A stretch of 64,000 nt of DNA from a bacterium (GCA_014360495.1 JACIXR010000001.1:310001-374000), one strand, 5' to 3'. Counted from the first letter of the stretch, positions 8,774 through 19,435 are shown. The notes: a model not told the origin generated them from the letters alone. Program-made: numbers and translations.

Positions 8774-9170
8774 GTTAAAGATATACAAAGACGCAGGTTA
8801 TAACCCCGCAGCGCTCCGACCTCTCTCAAGAAGACATAAAATCCAAGAAAAAGAAACTGGGATATAAGAGTGATACAATTATAAAAGGATAGAAGAATAG
8901 ATGTTGTCTCAAGATTTGGTTATCCCCCTTCCCTCTGGGGTGTGTTCAAACGGATAACGGGAGTGAGTTCGCGGGAGAATTTGAAGATTTTCTCAGGAAT
9001 AAGGGTATTATCCATTTCTACACTCATCCAAAGAGACCGCAAGAGAGCGGCTATGTAGAGTGATTCCAGAGAACTATCCAAGAATATTTCATAGATGTAT
9101 ACCCGCTGGACTCAACGGATATAGATGAATTTAATAACCAGAGGAGTCTCAAATGTTATGGAATTATACA
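8774..9170 (+). pseudogene. Decayed rve-type transposase (IS3/IS481-like)
   Basis: Fragments of an integrase-fold transposase in several frames. 8790-8850 reads KDAGYNPAALRPLSRR, like the linker after the N-terminal helix-turn-helix. 8913-8930 reads DVVSRFGYP. From 8944 the frame VQTDNGSEFAGEF carries the second catalytic Asp, followed by HPKRPQESGYVE with the catalytic Glu. An in-frame TGA (9061-9063) interrupts VE-FQRTIQ. After IDEFNN a deletion joins the frame to the extreme 3' end of the gene (9146-9170, copy A of the dispersed block). It is inactive through the stop, frameshifts and deletions. It lies between the PfkB gene and the ATP synthase operon and ends just before the latter's promoter. 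Confidence 0.8.
9146..9170 (+). repeat. Transposase 3'-end block, copy A
   Basis: GTCTCAAATGTTATGG followed by AATTATACA, shared with copies at 25359-25415, 30783-30837 and (minus) 55715-55769. In this copy it is still attached to transposase coding remnants. It ends 5 nt before the -35 box of the ATP synthase promoter. Confidence 0.75.
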
Positions 9171-9175
9171 TACCA

Positions 9176-9203
9176 TTGAAATGTTTAGGCGATATTTTAT
9201 AAT
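9176..9203 (+). promoter_or_regulatory. ATP synthase operon promoter (TTGAAA-N16-TATAAT)
   Basis: TTGAAA (9176-9181), a 16-nt spacer and a perfect TATAAT (9198-9203). The -10 box ends 9 nt before the TTG start at 9213 with no Shine-Dalgarno, so translation of the first gene would begin within a few bases of the 5' end. The whole element lies directly after the transposase remnant. Confidence 0.7.
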
Positions 9204-9212
9204 ATTTCTAAA

Positions 9213-9446
9213 TTGGAACAAAAGAACGGCAAAAAGGAAAACAAAAAAGGCTCACCTTGGCAGGAATTCGCCCAATATGGCTCGCTGGGGATGACAATGG
9301 TGATTTCAACTGTTGGTGGGTATTTCTTTGGTTATTGGCTTGATAAAAAGCTTGGCACTTCTCCCTATCTCTCACTCGTCGGGCTTTTCCTCGGAATATC
9401 CGCAGGCTTCTATCAGCTTTATAAAATAGCTAAAAGGGTGGAATGA
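9213..9446 (+). CDS. AtpZ/AtpI-family protein, first gene of the ATP synthase operon
   Basis: 77-aa membrane protein. It has a polar Lys/Asn-rich N-terminus, then FAQYGSLGMTMVISTVGGYFFGYWLD with a glycine-rich first TM helix, and a second TM helix (LSLVGLFLGISAGFYQLY). This is the two-helix AtpZ/AtpI pattern of small proteins that precede atpB in many operons and are implicated in c-ring assembly or Mg2+/Ca2+ transport. The only early start is the TTG at 9213; the first in-frame ATG lies inside the first TM helix. Its stop overlaps the next start as ATGA. Confidence 0.75.
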   Translation: MEQKNGKKENKKGSPWQEFAQYGSLGMTMVISTVGGYFFGYWLDKKLGTSPYLSLVGLFLGISAGFYQLYKIAKRVE

Positions 9447-9784
9447 ACGAAAAAGAAAAGAGGTTTTACCTGTTCTCTTCCCTCCTTTTATGTATCCTAC
9501 CAGCCATCTCCTATCCATTCGGTTTTCCCCTCTCTTTGGGATTCCTTCTCGGAATAGCCACTGGGATGTTCGTCTTTTCCTATTTCCATTTCCTTGTTAA
9601 TTTCCTTTTTAAAAAAGGTAAGGGAACCTATCTTTGGCTGAGCCTCATCCCTCGCCTTGCCTTTCTCGGTGTCATAGCTTTCCTCCTGGGAATCTACCAA
9701 AGCCTAATCTCACCCTTGACTTTTACCGTCGGCTTTGCTATTATAACATTCGTCATTCTCTTCTCCCATTTCAAAGAGGATTAA
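9443..9784 (+). CDS. ATP synthase subunit I-like four-helix membrane protein
   Basis: 113-aa hydrophobic protein with four predicted TM segments (about 8-28, 30-55, 65-87 and 90-108). By length, topology and position between the AtpZ-like gene and atpB it matches the ATP synthase I (AtpI/UncI) group, thought to help c-ring assembly. Sequence conservation in this group is weak, so the call rests mostly on context. It starts inside the ATGA overlap with the preceding gene. Confidence 0.6.
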   Translation: MNEKEKRFYLFSSLLLCILPAISYPFGFPLSLGFLLGIATGMFVFSYFHFLVNFLFKKGKGTYLWLSLIPRLAFLGVIAFLLGIYQSLISPLTFTVGFAIITFVILFSHFKED

Positions 9785-9789
9785 GCCCT

Positions 9790-10536
9790 ATGGAAAGAGA
9801 ACATTCGCTCGTCTTCGCTCTTTTAAGCAGATATTTTCATCTGCCCCAATGGGCAGACACGGCGATTATGGCGGGCATCGCTATTTTCCTCATACTTATT
9901 GTCGTCCTCCTTGCCACTCGTCGCCTTTCCCTTTTCTCCCCTTCTCGCTTGCAGGCTGGCTTAGAACTCGGCGTCTCCGCTGTGGAGAACTTCGTAAAAG
10001 AAAATTTGAGAAAAGAAGAGGCAGAATTTTTTGCTCCATTTCTTGCCTCCCTCTTCATCTATATCCTCATTCTCAATCTCTTGAGCGTAATACCGGGCTT
10101 TATCCCACCCACAATGGATTTGAATACAACAATTGCGCTGGCGATAACCTCTTTCGTAGCTGTTCAGTATAGCGGAGTGCGAAGAATGGGATTTGTAGGT
10201 TATCTTAAGCACATATCTGAATGGGAGCTCTTCTCCCACATCCCTTTCTACTTCATCCCCCTTGCTCTACTTGGTGCTCTCTTCTTTATGATAATCCATC
10301 TCATAGGGGAGTTCGCGAAGCCCTTCTCCCTGGCAATCCGACTTTTCGCCAATATGTATGGGGAAGAGACGATGGTTTTGACATTCGTGATCCTATCGCC
10401 TATCCTCTTCCGCTTCATTGCCCTTCCTCTCCATTTCCCCTTCGTCCTTTTCCATATGTTTATCGGCTTCCTTCAAGCTTATATTTTCACGGTTTTAACC
10501 ACGATTTATATATCAATTGCAACAACAGAAGAGTAA
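9790..10536 (+). CDS. atpB: ATP synthase Fo subunit a
   Basis: Ion-channel stator subunit of the Fo motor (248 aa). The essential helix is visible as GEFAKPFSLAIRLFANMYGEE, with the invariant Arg facing the c-ring, followed by the C-terminal helix ending QAYIFTVLTTIYIS. MDLNTTIALAI and the YSGVRRMGFVGYLKH loop are also typical. I chose the ATG at 9790 because it follows the preceding stop by a few bases and begins at the expected N-terminus (MEREHSLVFAL). A longer open frame from 9634 would overlap the previous gene by 150 bases and adds non-family residues. Confidence 0.93.
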   Translation: MEREHSLVFALLSRYFHLPQWADTAIMAGIAIFLILIVVLLATRRLSLFSPSRLQAGLELGVSAVENFVKENLRKEEAEFFAPFLASLFIYILILNLLSVIPGFIPPTMDLNTTIALAITSFVAVQYSGVRRMGFVGYLKHISEWELFSHIPFYFIPLALLGALFFMIIHLIGEFAKPFSLAIRLFANMYGEETMVLTFVILSPILFRFIALPLHFPFVLFHMFIGFLQAYIFTVLTTIYISIATTEE

Positions 10537-10551
10537 GGAGGTGCAAGTGTT

Positions 10552-10821
10552 ATGGATTATTTCACCGTGGTAGCTTTAGGAGCAGCCTTTGCCCTTCCGC
10601 TTGCTGTTTTATCAGCAGCTTACGCTCAAGGGAAAGCAATAGAAAAAGCCCTTGAGGCGATAGCTCGCCAACCAGAGGCGGCGGGTCCGATAAGGACGAC
10701 TCTTATAATAGGTCTCGCCCTCATTGAGTCGCTCGTTCTCTATGTTTTGGTTATGGCTATGGCTTTCATCGCTCCCAAAATGCCGACTTTCCAGCAGATG
10801 TTGGAATACATCAAAAGATAA
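10552..10821 (+). CDS. atpE: ATP synthase Fo subunit c
   Basis: Hairpin subunit of the rotor ring (89 aa) with two TM helices joined by the ARQPEA loop. The ion carboxylate is Glu in GLALIESLVLYVL. By gapless alignment on the ARQPEA loop to Na+-type c-subunits (as I remember the Ilyobacter tartaricus sequence), Gln (AYAQGKA), Glu-Ser (IES) and the Tyr five residues after the Glu match Q32, E65, S66 and Y70. T67 is Leu. The first helix has Ala/Leu instead of the usual GxGxGxG repeat. TAAGGAGGTGCAAGTGTT precedes the ATG, a strong site expected for the most-needed subunit. The C-terminal tail (APKMPTFQQMLEYIKR) is slightly longer than average. Confidence 0.95.
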   Translation: MDYFTVVALGAAFALPLAVLSAAYAQGKAIEKALEAIARQPEAAGPIRTTLIIGLALIESLVLYVLVMAMAFIAPKMPTFQQMLEYIKR

Positions 10822-10824
10822 TAA

Positions 10825-11346
10825 ATGGAAACTCTTGGGCTGAATATTCACAATATAATCGTTCAAATATTCGGCTTTATCGTCGTGTTTCTCGTCTTGC
10901 GAAAGTTCCTTTTCGCTCCCCTTCGTCAAGTAGCGGAGGCTAGAAGAAGGGAAATAGCAAGCCAGTTATCTACCTTGGAGAGGGAGAAAAGGGAAGTGGA
11001 AGAGCTGAAAAGGGATTTGGAAGCTCGTCTACAGGTTATATATGAGGAAAGACAAGAAATACTACAAAAGGAAAGGGAGAATGCAAGGCAAATCGCACAG
11101 GAGATACTGGAATCCGCGAGGGCGGAGGCGCAGAGGATAAGGGAAAAAGCAAGGCGGGATATGGAATTGGAAAGAGAGAAAATGTTGATAGGCATGAGGG
11201 AAATGATAGCCGATTTGGTAATAACGGCGATGGAAAGGGCGCTCCGTTCCACTTTGGATGAGGTAAAGCAAAGGGAATTGATTTCAAAGCTCCTGGAGGA
11301 AATAGAGAATGAGGATAGCAAGGAGATACGCAGAAGCATTTCTTGA
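10825..11346 (+). CDS. atpF: ATP synthase Fo subunit b
   Basis: Peripheral-stalk subunit (173 aa): one N-terminal TM helix (NIIVQIFGFIVVFLVLRKF) with the conserved FAP-L-V-EARR-EI junction, then a long charged coiled coil from about residue 40 to the C-terminus. Length is normal for b. It follows atpE by 3 bases, and its last 38 bases overlap the start of atpH. Confidence 0.93.
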   Translation: METLGLNIHNIIVQIFGFIVVFLVLRKFLFAPLRQVAEARRREIASQLSTLEREKREVEELKRDLEARLQVIYEERQEILQKERENARQIAQEILESARAEAQRIREKARRDMELEREKMLIGMREMIADLVITAMERALRSTLDEVKQRELISKLLEEIENEDSKEIRRSIS

Positions 11347-11836
11347 GACCGCCTCGGAAGAGGACTTGGCGAATTTACTTGATGCGGTAGAGAGGCTGAA
11401 GAAGGGGAAGACCCTCTTCTACCTCTCACTTCCTTCCTTCGGCATTCAGCAGAAGGAGGAATTCCTTTTGAGCTTCCTACCTTCCCTCAGCGAAAATACA
11501 AGACGCTTCCTTTTTCTTCTCTTGAGCAAGAGGAGGATTTCCCTTCTCCCCGAGATTGGGGAAGAACTTATAAGGCTCAAGAGGGAAAAAGAGGGAATAG
11601 CCCTGGCGCTCGTTCGCTCCCCCATACCTTTACTTTCCGAGGAAAGGGAACTTCTTCGAAAGATTTTGGAGAATAAATTCGCCAAGAGGATAATCTTGGA
11701 AGAAGAGATAGACCCTTCCTTAATAGGCGGATTCACAGTAGAAGTAGAGGGAAATATGATAGATGCGAGTTTAAAGGGTTTCCTTATCAGGCTGAGGGAA
11801 AAGATTATCTCAAGGGGTGAAAGCAGATGGGCATAA
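11309..11836 (+). CDS. atpH: ATP synthase F1 subunit delta (OSCP-like)
   Basis: Connects the peripheral stalk to F1 (175 aa). The N-terminus [13 protein letters not shown] is the standard ARRYA-AL start of delta, and the C-terminal [20 protein letters not shown] matches the conserved -DPSLIGG- segment. The ATG lies 38 bases inside atpF, an unusually deep overlap, but no later start would preserve the N-terminal domain. It overlaps atpA by 10 bases. Confidence 0.92.
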   Translation: MRIARRYAEAFLETASEEDLANLLDAVERLKKGKTLFYLSLPSFGIQQKEEFLLSFLPSLSENTRRFLFLLLSKRRISLLPEIGEELIRLKREKEGIALALVRSPIPLLSEERELLRKILENKFAKRIILEEEIDPSLIGGFTVEVEGNMIDASLKGFLIRLREKIISRGESRWA

Positions 11837-13333
11837 GACCGGAAGAGGTAACAAATATACTGAAAGAATTGATAGAGAAAGCTGATATTGAGAGCGAGAT
11901 AAGGAATGTGGGGATAGTGACAGAGGTAGGTGATGGAGTAGCGAGGGTTTGGGGGTTAAGTGAAGTTATGTATGGTGAATTGGTGGAGTTTCCCAATGGT
12001 GTTTTCGGATTGGCGCTTTCATTGGAGGAGGATTCGGTGGGATGTGTTCTCTTGGGACCTGATAGGGAAGTCAAGGAAGGAGATAGGGCGAAAACGACTG
12101 GGAGGGTAGTTGAGGTGCCCGTTGGTGAGGAGCTTCTTGGGAGGGTTATAAATCCCTTGGGTCAACCGCTTGATGGGCAAGGACCGATTCCCTATAAGAA
12201 GACGCGCCCGATAGAAGTCCTGGCTCCTAGCGTCGTTGACCGCAGACCCGTCTGCGAGCCACTTCAGACTGGCTTGAAGGTTATAGATGCTCTCATCCCC
12301 ATAGGAAGAGGGCAAAGGGAACTTATAATAGGAGACCGCCAAACTGGAAAGACAGCCATATGCATAGACACGATAATCAATCAAAAGGACGAAGGGGTTT
12401 ACTGCATATATGTTGCGATTGGGCAGAAGGCATCAACCGTCGCTCAGGTTATAGCGAAGTTAAAGGAGTTCGGTGCTATGGACTACACGATTGTTGTAGT
12501 GGCTGAGGCTGACGACCCAGCTCCCCTCCAATATATAGCTCCCTACGCCGGCTGTGCCATAGGCGAGGAGTTCCGCGATACGGGCAAACACGCCCTTGTT
12601 ATCTATGACGATTTAACGAAACACGCATGGGCTTATAGGGAGATGTCCCTCCTTCTGCGCCGTCCACCGGGAAGGGAAGCCTATCCCGGCGACATCTTCT
12701 ATCTTCATTCCCGTCTTTTGGAGAGGGCGGCGAAGCTCTCCGATGAGCTCGGAGGTGGTTCCCTGACCGCCCTTCCAATCGTGGAAACCCAGCTTGGCGA
12801 TATCTCAGCTTATATTCCCACCAACCTAATCTCCATCACCGATGGGCAAATCTATCTGGAGAGCGACCTCTTTTACGCAGGGATAAGACCGGCAGTGAAT
12901 GTTGGCTTATCGGTTTCCCGTGTGGGAGGAGCGGCACAGATTAAGGCTATGAAGCAGGTCGCTGGTCAGCTCAGGCTTCAGCTTGCCCAATATAGGGAGC
13001 TGCAAGCCTTTACCCAATTCTCAGCCGAGCTTGACAAGGCAACCCAGCTTCAATTGGCAAGGGGCGATAAGCTCGTTCAATTGCTCAAACAACCCCAATA
13101 TAAGCCGATGCCGGTTGAGGAACAGGTTATGGTGCTCTATGTGGGCACAAGAAACTATCTTGACGATATACCAACCGAGGCAGTTGAACGATTCGCGGAG
13201 GAATTCCTTTCATTTATGAGGGAACATTACCCCCATATCGGAGCGACGATAAAGAAGGAAAAGGAGATTTCCCCTCAATTAGAGGAAGAGCTGAAGAAGG
13301 CAATTAACCATTTCAAGGAGGTATTTCAAATAG

Positions 13334-13356
<23 letters not shown>
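11827..13356 (+). CDS. atpA: ATP synthase F1 subunit alpha
   Basis: Non-catalytic nucleotide-binding subunit (509 aa, normal length). N-terminal beta-barrel with [18 protein letters not shown]-loop GDRQTGKTA, and the alpha signature [17 protein letters not shown]. The N-terminal helix ([19 protein letters not shown]) is complete. It lies between atpH and atpG, overlapping both. Confidence 0.97.
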
Positions 13357-15581
<2,225 letters not shown>

Positions 15582-15582
15582 G

Positions 15583-15831
15583 ATGGCGAAGCAGTTTGAA
15601 TTGGAGATACTCACTCCCAACGAAAGGATTTTCAATGGAAAGGTTTCCTCCCTTGTGATGCCAGCGGAGGAAGGATATTGGGGTGTATTAGCTGGTCACA
15701 TACCGAGCATAGCCAAGTTGAGAGAGGGCAAAGTAAGGGCGAGGATAAACGAAGAGGAGAAGGAATGGATGATAAAGGGCGGATATGCTTGGGTGGAAAG
15801 GGAAAAGACAGTTCTGCTTGTGGAATTGTAG
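15583..15831 (+). CDS. atpC: ATP synthase F1 subunit epsilon, N-terminal domain only
   Basis: 82-aa epsilon, against about 130-140 for the common form. It contains the full N-terminal beta-sandwich (LEILTPNERIFNGKVSSLVMPAEEGYWGVLAGHIPSIAKLREG) that sits on gamma and the c-ring. It stops right after its last strand, so the C-terminal helical hairpin that inhibits ATP hydrolysis is absent. No C-domain residues are visible in other frames after the stop, so this looks like a natural short form (as in Chlorobium) rather than a frameshift. Last gene of the ATP synthase operon. Confidence 0.92.
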   Translation: MAKQFELEILTPNERIFNGKVSSLVMPAEEGYWGVLAGHIPSIAKLREGKVRARINEEEKEWMIKGGYAWVEREKTVLLVEL

Positions 15832-16062
15832 AGAAATGGATTCGGAATAAAACAAGTCGCAATATTTCTGTGGAAAAGTACGACGATGATTTGATGGATA
15901 AGCTTTTAGATAGGGTAGATATGGCTGATTACGACATACATATATCGCAAGCAAGACACAACGAGGAGGTAGCTAAAAAACATATATCGGTTGAAACTTT
16001 AAATTTGAGCTGGGTATCAGAATATAATATCTTCCTCCGAGATAAGATGAAGATAGTTTAAA
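15832..16062 (+). other. Region after atpC with an unassigned small open frame
   Basis: The frame running through 15678-16061 stays open past atpC. From the ATG at 15895 it would give a 55-aa acidic peptide (MDKLLDRVDMADYDIHIS...). It has no Shine-Dalgarno and no similarity I recognise. It could be a small gene, a decayed gene or chance. No terminator hairpin is visible after atpC. Confidence 0.25.
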
Positions 16063-16092
16063 TTGTCAAAACATTCAACGCATCCTTATACT
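16063..16092 (+). promoter_or_regulatory. Promoter of the first DUF6785 gene (TTGTCA-N18-TATACT)
   Basis: TTGTCA (16063-16068), an 18-nt spacer and TATACT (16087-16092). Exactly 7 nt separate the -10 box from the ATG at 16100, so the A of the start codon is the likely first transcribed base: a leaderless mRNA. Confidence 0.65.
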
Positions 16093-16099
16093 TTTATTT

Positions 16100-18211
16100 A
16101 TGGAGAAGATTACATCAAGAGCGATTATAATCGGGAGCATATGCGTCGCTATCCTCTCCTTTGCTGTTCCATATTCTGACCTTCTCCTCAACGGAACCTG
16201 GATAGCCTGCTCTCACCTCGCCATCGGTCCCATTCTGCTTTTCTTCCCGCTCGTCGCCCTCATAAATTATTTCCTCCGCAAATTCAAATCCTCCACCAAC
16301 ATCTTTATACTCTCCTTTATCGCTCTTATAGGTATCTCCCTTTCCCACCTATTGCTTCGCCACTTAGGAATAATAAGCATTTTAGTTCCCTCTATCCTTT
16401 TCATATCCCTTTTCCTCTGGGCTTACCGCAAATTCGTTAGGAAAGAAATCATACTTCCTCTATCCCAATCAGAGCTCATTTTAATCTACTCTATGATGCT
16501 CGTTGGGACGGGTATTCCCTCCTTCGGGCTAACCGCTTATCTCGTCCCTACCCTTATTGGAGGAAACTACTTCGCCAGCCCCGAGAACAAATGGCGGATA
16601 CTTTTCTACAAATATATACCCAAATGGCTTGTCCCCTGGGACCCTAAGGGTTCGGAGAAACAACCAGTATCGGTTGCTTTTTATGAGGGGCTTCATTACG
16701 GCGAGCCCATCCCCTGGAGGGAATGGGTGATTCCTCTTTTAGCTTGGACGGTCTTCGCTCTTCTTCTCTTCTTCATGATGATTTGCCTTGCCTCAATCCT
16801 CAGAAGGCAATGGGTTGAGGGAGAGAAATTAATCTTCCCCCTCGTCCAAGTTCCTTTGGAGATGGCGAGAGAGGATGGGGGAATTATCAATCCTTTCTTC
16901 CGCAACAAACTTATGTGGCTCGGCTTCGCCATCCCCTTCATCATTCACACGATAAATGCTTTCCATTATTATTTCCCCTATATCCCCCAGATTACCTTAC
17001 AAACGAACCTCAACCAATACTTCCCCAACCCTCCTTGGAATCAGATAGGAATCTTTGAGATTTGGGTGCATTTCTCGGTAATTGGTTTATCCTTCATCAT
17101 TGCCTCCGACCTCGCCTTCAGCCTTTGGTTCTTCTTCCTCCTATTTAAAGTAGAAGCTGCCATTGCTGCCTCCTTCGGTATGAAAATGGACTATGTCTTC
17201 ACCTATCCCGTGCAGGTCTTCGCTGCCTACCAAATGCTTGGAGCTTTCATCGTCCTCACATTCCATATGTTGTGGACGGCTCGCCATTACATCAGGGATG
17301 TTTTATTGAAGGCATTCACGAACAGGGGTTCAATAGACGATAGCCGAGAGCCTATGCCATATAGATTGGCTGTTTGGGGATTCATTATCTCGGGAGCATT
17401 GCTCGTTGCTTGGTGTGGCTATGCGGGAATGAACATATTCGTGGCGATAGTTGTTCTTGTCCTTTTCGTCTTCTTCATAATGCTCCCCCTCACTCGCTTC
17501 GTATCGGAGGGAGGGCTTCTCTTTATTCAGGCACCCTTTCAGCCCACGGAAATAATAAACTCCTTTGCTCGCTCGGATATTTTAGGTGGAAAGAATCTCA
17601 CAATACTCGCTTTCATTCAGCGAATATTTATGTTTGACCTGCGTGCTTCCCTTTTGCCCAGCGTTATGGACGCATTCAAGATATCGGATAGCACCCGTTA
17701 TGCGAAGCGCCACTTTCTTTTAGCTTTGATTTTAGCGATTTTGATAGCTATAGGAGGTTCATATATAAGCGAATTATGGATGATTTACAGAAGGGGTGGT
17801 GTTAGTATGTCCCCCTGGTTTTTAATCGCGGCGCCTCAACAGCCCTTCCAATTCCTCGCCTCCGCATTGCAAAATCCCGTTCATCCCGACTGGCGGGCAG
17901 GGACATTCTTAGGAGTGGGCTTAGCCATAGCGATTTTCCTCACTCAGATGAGGCTCCGCTTCACTTGGTGGCCGCTTCATCCCCTTGGCTATGCGATGGG
18001 ACCTTCCTGGCCGATGATTCAGCTTTGGTTCTCAATAATGATTGGCTGGTTTATAAAGCTCTTCATTTTGAAAGCGGGAGGTATGAAAGCGTTCAACAGA
18101 GCCCGCCCCTTCTTTTTGGGGATGATATTGGGCGAGTTCGTTGTGGGAGGTATTTGGATTATTATAGATGGAATCACCGGGGTTCAAGGGCATAGGATAT
18201 TTTTGACTTGA
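16100..18211 (+). CDS. DUF6785/DUF6784-type polytopic membrane protein
   Basis: 703-aa protein with a dozen or more hydrophobic segments along its length. Landmarks shared with the paralogue at 30878-32785 include ENKWRILFY, IPKWLVPWDPKG, FYEGLHYGEPIPWREW, LTRFVSEGGLLFIQ, and the C-terminal WWPLHPLGYAMGPSWP followed by RPFFLGMILGEF. I recognise this as the DUF6785/DUF6784 family known from Armatimonadota and Planctomycetes-type genomes. The function is unknown; transporter-like topology suggests a permease, but no motif proves it. It is separated from atpC by 268 bases and has its own leaderless promoter, so it is probably not part of the ATP synthase operon. Confidence 0.75.
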   Translation: MEKITSRAIIIGSICVAILSFAVPYSDLLLNGTWIACSHLAIGPILLFFPLVALINYFLRKFKSSTNIFILSFIALIGISLSHLLLRHLGIISILVPSILFISLFLWAYRKFVRKEIILPLSQSELILIYSMMLVGTGIPSFGLTAYLVPTLIGGNYFASPENKWRILFYKYIPKWLVPWDPKGSEKQPVSVAFYEGLHYGEPIPWREWVIPLLAWTVFALLLFFMMICLASILRRQWVEGEKLIFPLVQVPLEMAREDGGIINPFFRNKLMWLGFAIPFIIHTINAFHYYFPYIPQITLQTNLNQYFPNPPWNQIGIFEIWVHFSVIGLSFIIASDLAFSLWFFFLLFKVEAAIAASFGMKMDYVFTYPVQVFAAYQMLGAFIVLTFHMLWTARHYIRDVLLKAFTNRGSIDDSREPMPYRLAVWGFIISGALLVAWCGYAGMNIFVAIVVLVLFVFFIMLPLTRFVSEGGLLFIQAPFQPTEIINSFARSDILGGKNLTILAFIQRIFMFDLRASLLPSVMDAFKISDSTRYAKRHFLLALILAILIAIGGSYISELWMIYRRGGVSMSPWFLIAAPQQPFQFLASALQNPVHPDWRAGTFLGVGLAIAIFLTQMRLRFTWWPLHPLGYAMGPSWPMIQLWFSIMIGWFIKLFILKAGGMKAFNRARPFFLGMILGEFVVGGIWIIIDGITGVQGHRIFLT

Positions 18212-18741
18212 TAAAGTGTGGGAATGATTTTGGAAAGATTTTTGGATACGCCTCGAAATCTAAAAATCTCTTAGAGAAAGTCAAAAACTCAACATTGCTT
18301 GTTATGTGTAGATATTGGGATATAAAAAGAATGAATGACCAGAGCTATTTAAAAGCTTATAATCGATTTCTCCCAAATTTGGATAAAAAAGGGAAAATAC
18401 ATTAGGCTCCCTTGGGTAGCCCACACAACTTCTATTCTTTTTAAATTGCGACCCCGCCTTCAACGGGACCGCGATTAAAGAAATGTAGCTTCACGCTTTG
18501 CAATAAAAAGATATCCCTTCTAACCTTATGGTATAGAATTTTAAGAAATATTGACATTCAATTTAAGAGGTAATAAAATCAAGATAAAATAAGATTCCAG
18601 GTGGAACAAGATGCTGGTGCAATTTTTAAATGATTGGAGAATATTTTCCCTTTTAAAGGGAAAGTCTCTAGCTCTATCCTTCCGAATCTTAATTTTGGGG
18701 TTTAACGAACAAAAATCCAAAAAGAAAGGAGGTGAAAAGGG
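18212..18741. other. Intergenic region with prepilin promoter and long 5' leader
   Basis: 530 bases without a convincing gene. 18416-18520 contains an imperfect hairpin (GCGACCCCG against CGGGACCGC). The promoter at 18551-18579 would give a leader of about 155 nt that includes a small hairpin (TTTCCC/GGGAAA, near 18645-18663) before the AAAGGAGGTG site. A 65-codon frame from a TTG at 18208 shows no gene-like features. Confidence 0.4.
18551..18579 (+). promoter_or_regulatory. Prepilin promoter (TTGACA-N17-TAAAAT)
   Basis: A consensus -35 TTGACA (18551-18556) is spaced 17 nt from TAAAAT (18574-18579). It lies about 160 bases before the prepilin ATG at 18742, leaving a long structured leader, unlike the leaderless genes nearby. 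Confidence 0.6.
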
Positions 18742-19422
18742 ATGAAAAAGGGAGGATTTACACTCATTGAGCTATTGGTCGTCATAGCTATCATCGCCAT
18801 TCTGGCGGCGATTCTGTTCCCAGTGTTCTCCCGTGCAAGAGAGCAAGCTAGGAAGGCTGCTTGTACAAGCAATTTGAAGCAAATCGCTCAAGCATTCCAG
18901 ATGTACGCCCAAGATTGGGACGAACATTTCCCCTGCACACCCTACTGGAAGTGTGGTTGGGCCCAAGGAGCAATAAATAGCCGATGGTATCTGCTGATTT
19001 TCCCTTATGTGAAAAATCAGCAGATATTCATTTGCCCCTCTGGGAAGTCCGCTGGCGGATGGGATATTCCACCTGGATGGGAAAGGATATCTTATGGTAT
19101 GGGAAAGATAGCGCATTGCGGCGGGGACTGGAGCCGTTATGAGGAGATAGGAAACAGCCTGGCGGAATATCAGCAACCTTCCCAGAGCATTCTCGTTTGC
19201 GACTCTACTCACGATGGCGATGGGGCAAGCAGATGGGAGAAAATCGCTTTCAGCGGTGGAGGTTGCGGTGCTGGATGCAATCCCCGGACTGAAAACGATG
19301 CTCGTCACAGCGGTGGCGCCAACATAGCTTTCGTTGATGGGCATGTAAAGTGGATGAGTGCCTACCAGATTAGGGATGCTTGGAATGTCACGCTCTTCCG
19401 CGGTCGTTGGGCAGGAGATTAA
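18742..19422 (+). CDS. H-X9-DG (DUF1559-like) type II/IV prepilin-like protein
   Basis: 226-aa pseudopilin. After the short leader MKKGG the cleavage/methylation motif is [25 protein letters not shown], with Glu5. It is followed by the [18 protein letters not shown] segment common in these proteins. The C-terminal H-X9-DG motif is present ([16 protein letters not shown]). Such proteins are numerous in Planctomycetes, Lentisphaerae and Armatimonadota, and are probably major or minor subunits of a T2SS/T4P-like filament. AAAGGAGGTG precedes the ATG, and a strong terminator follows 13 bases after the stop. Paralogue at 60694-61518. Confidence 0.88.
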   Translation: MKKGGFTLIELLVVIAIIAILAAILFPVFSRAREQARKAACTSNLKQIAQAFQMYAQDWDEHFPCTPYWKCGWAQGAINSRWYLLIFPYVKNQQIFICPSGKSAGGWDIPPGWERISYGMGKIAHCGGDWSRYEEIGNSLAEYQQPSQSILVCDSTHDGDGASRWEKIAFSGGGCGAGCNPRTENDARHSGGANIAFVDGHVKWMSAYQIRDAWNVTLFRGRWAGD

Positions 19423-19435
19423 AAAGTGCTAAAAT

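Noticed and set aside
8594-8788. 64-codon minus-strand frame upstream of pfkB
   Set aside because: Covers the pfkB start and promoter and has no family features.
9634-9789. Longer start for ATP synthase subunit a
   Set aside because: Would overlap the previous gene by 150 bases; the ATG at 9790 gives the normal subunit a N-terminus.
11036-11429. Minus-strand frames inside atpF and atpH
   Set aside because: Shadows of the coiled-coil coding region on the other strand.
18208-18405. 65-codon plus-strand frame after the DUF6785 gene
   Set aside because: TTG start overlapping the previous stop, no Shine-Dalgarno, no recognisable protein features.
18416-18540. Possible tRNA or structured RNA near GCGACCCCG...CGGGACCGC
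   Set aside because: Hairpin is imperfect and no cloverleaf can be folded by eye.
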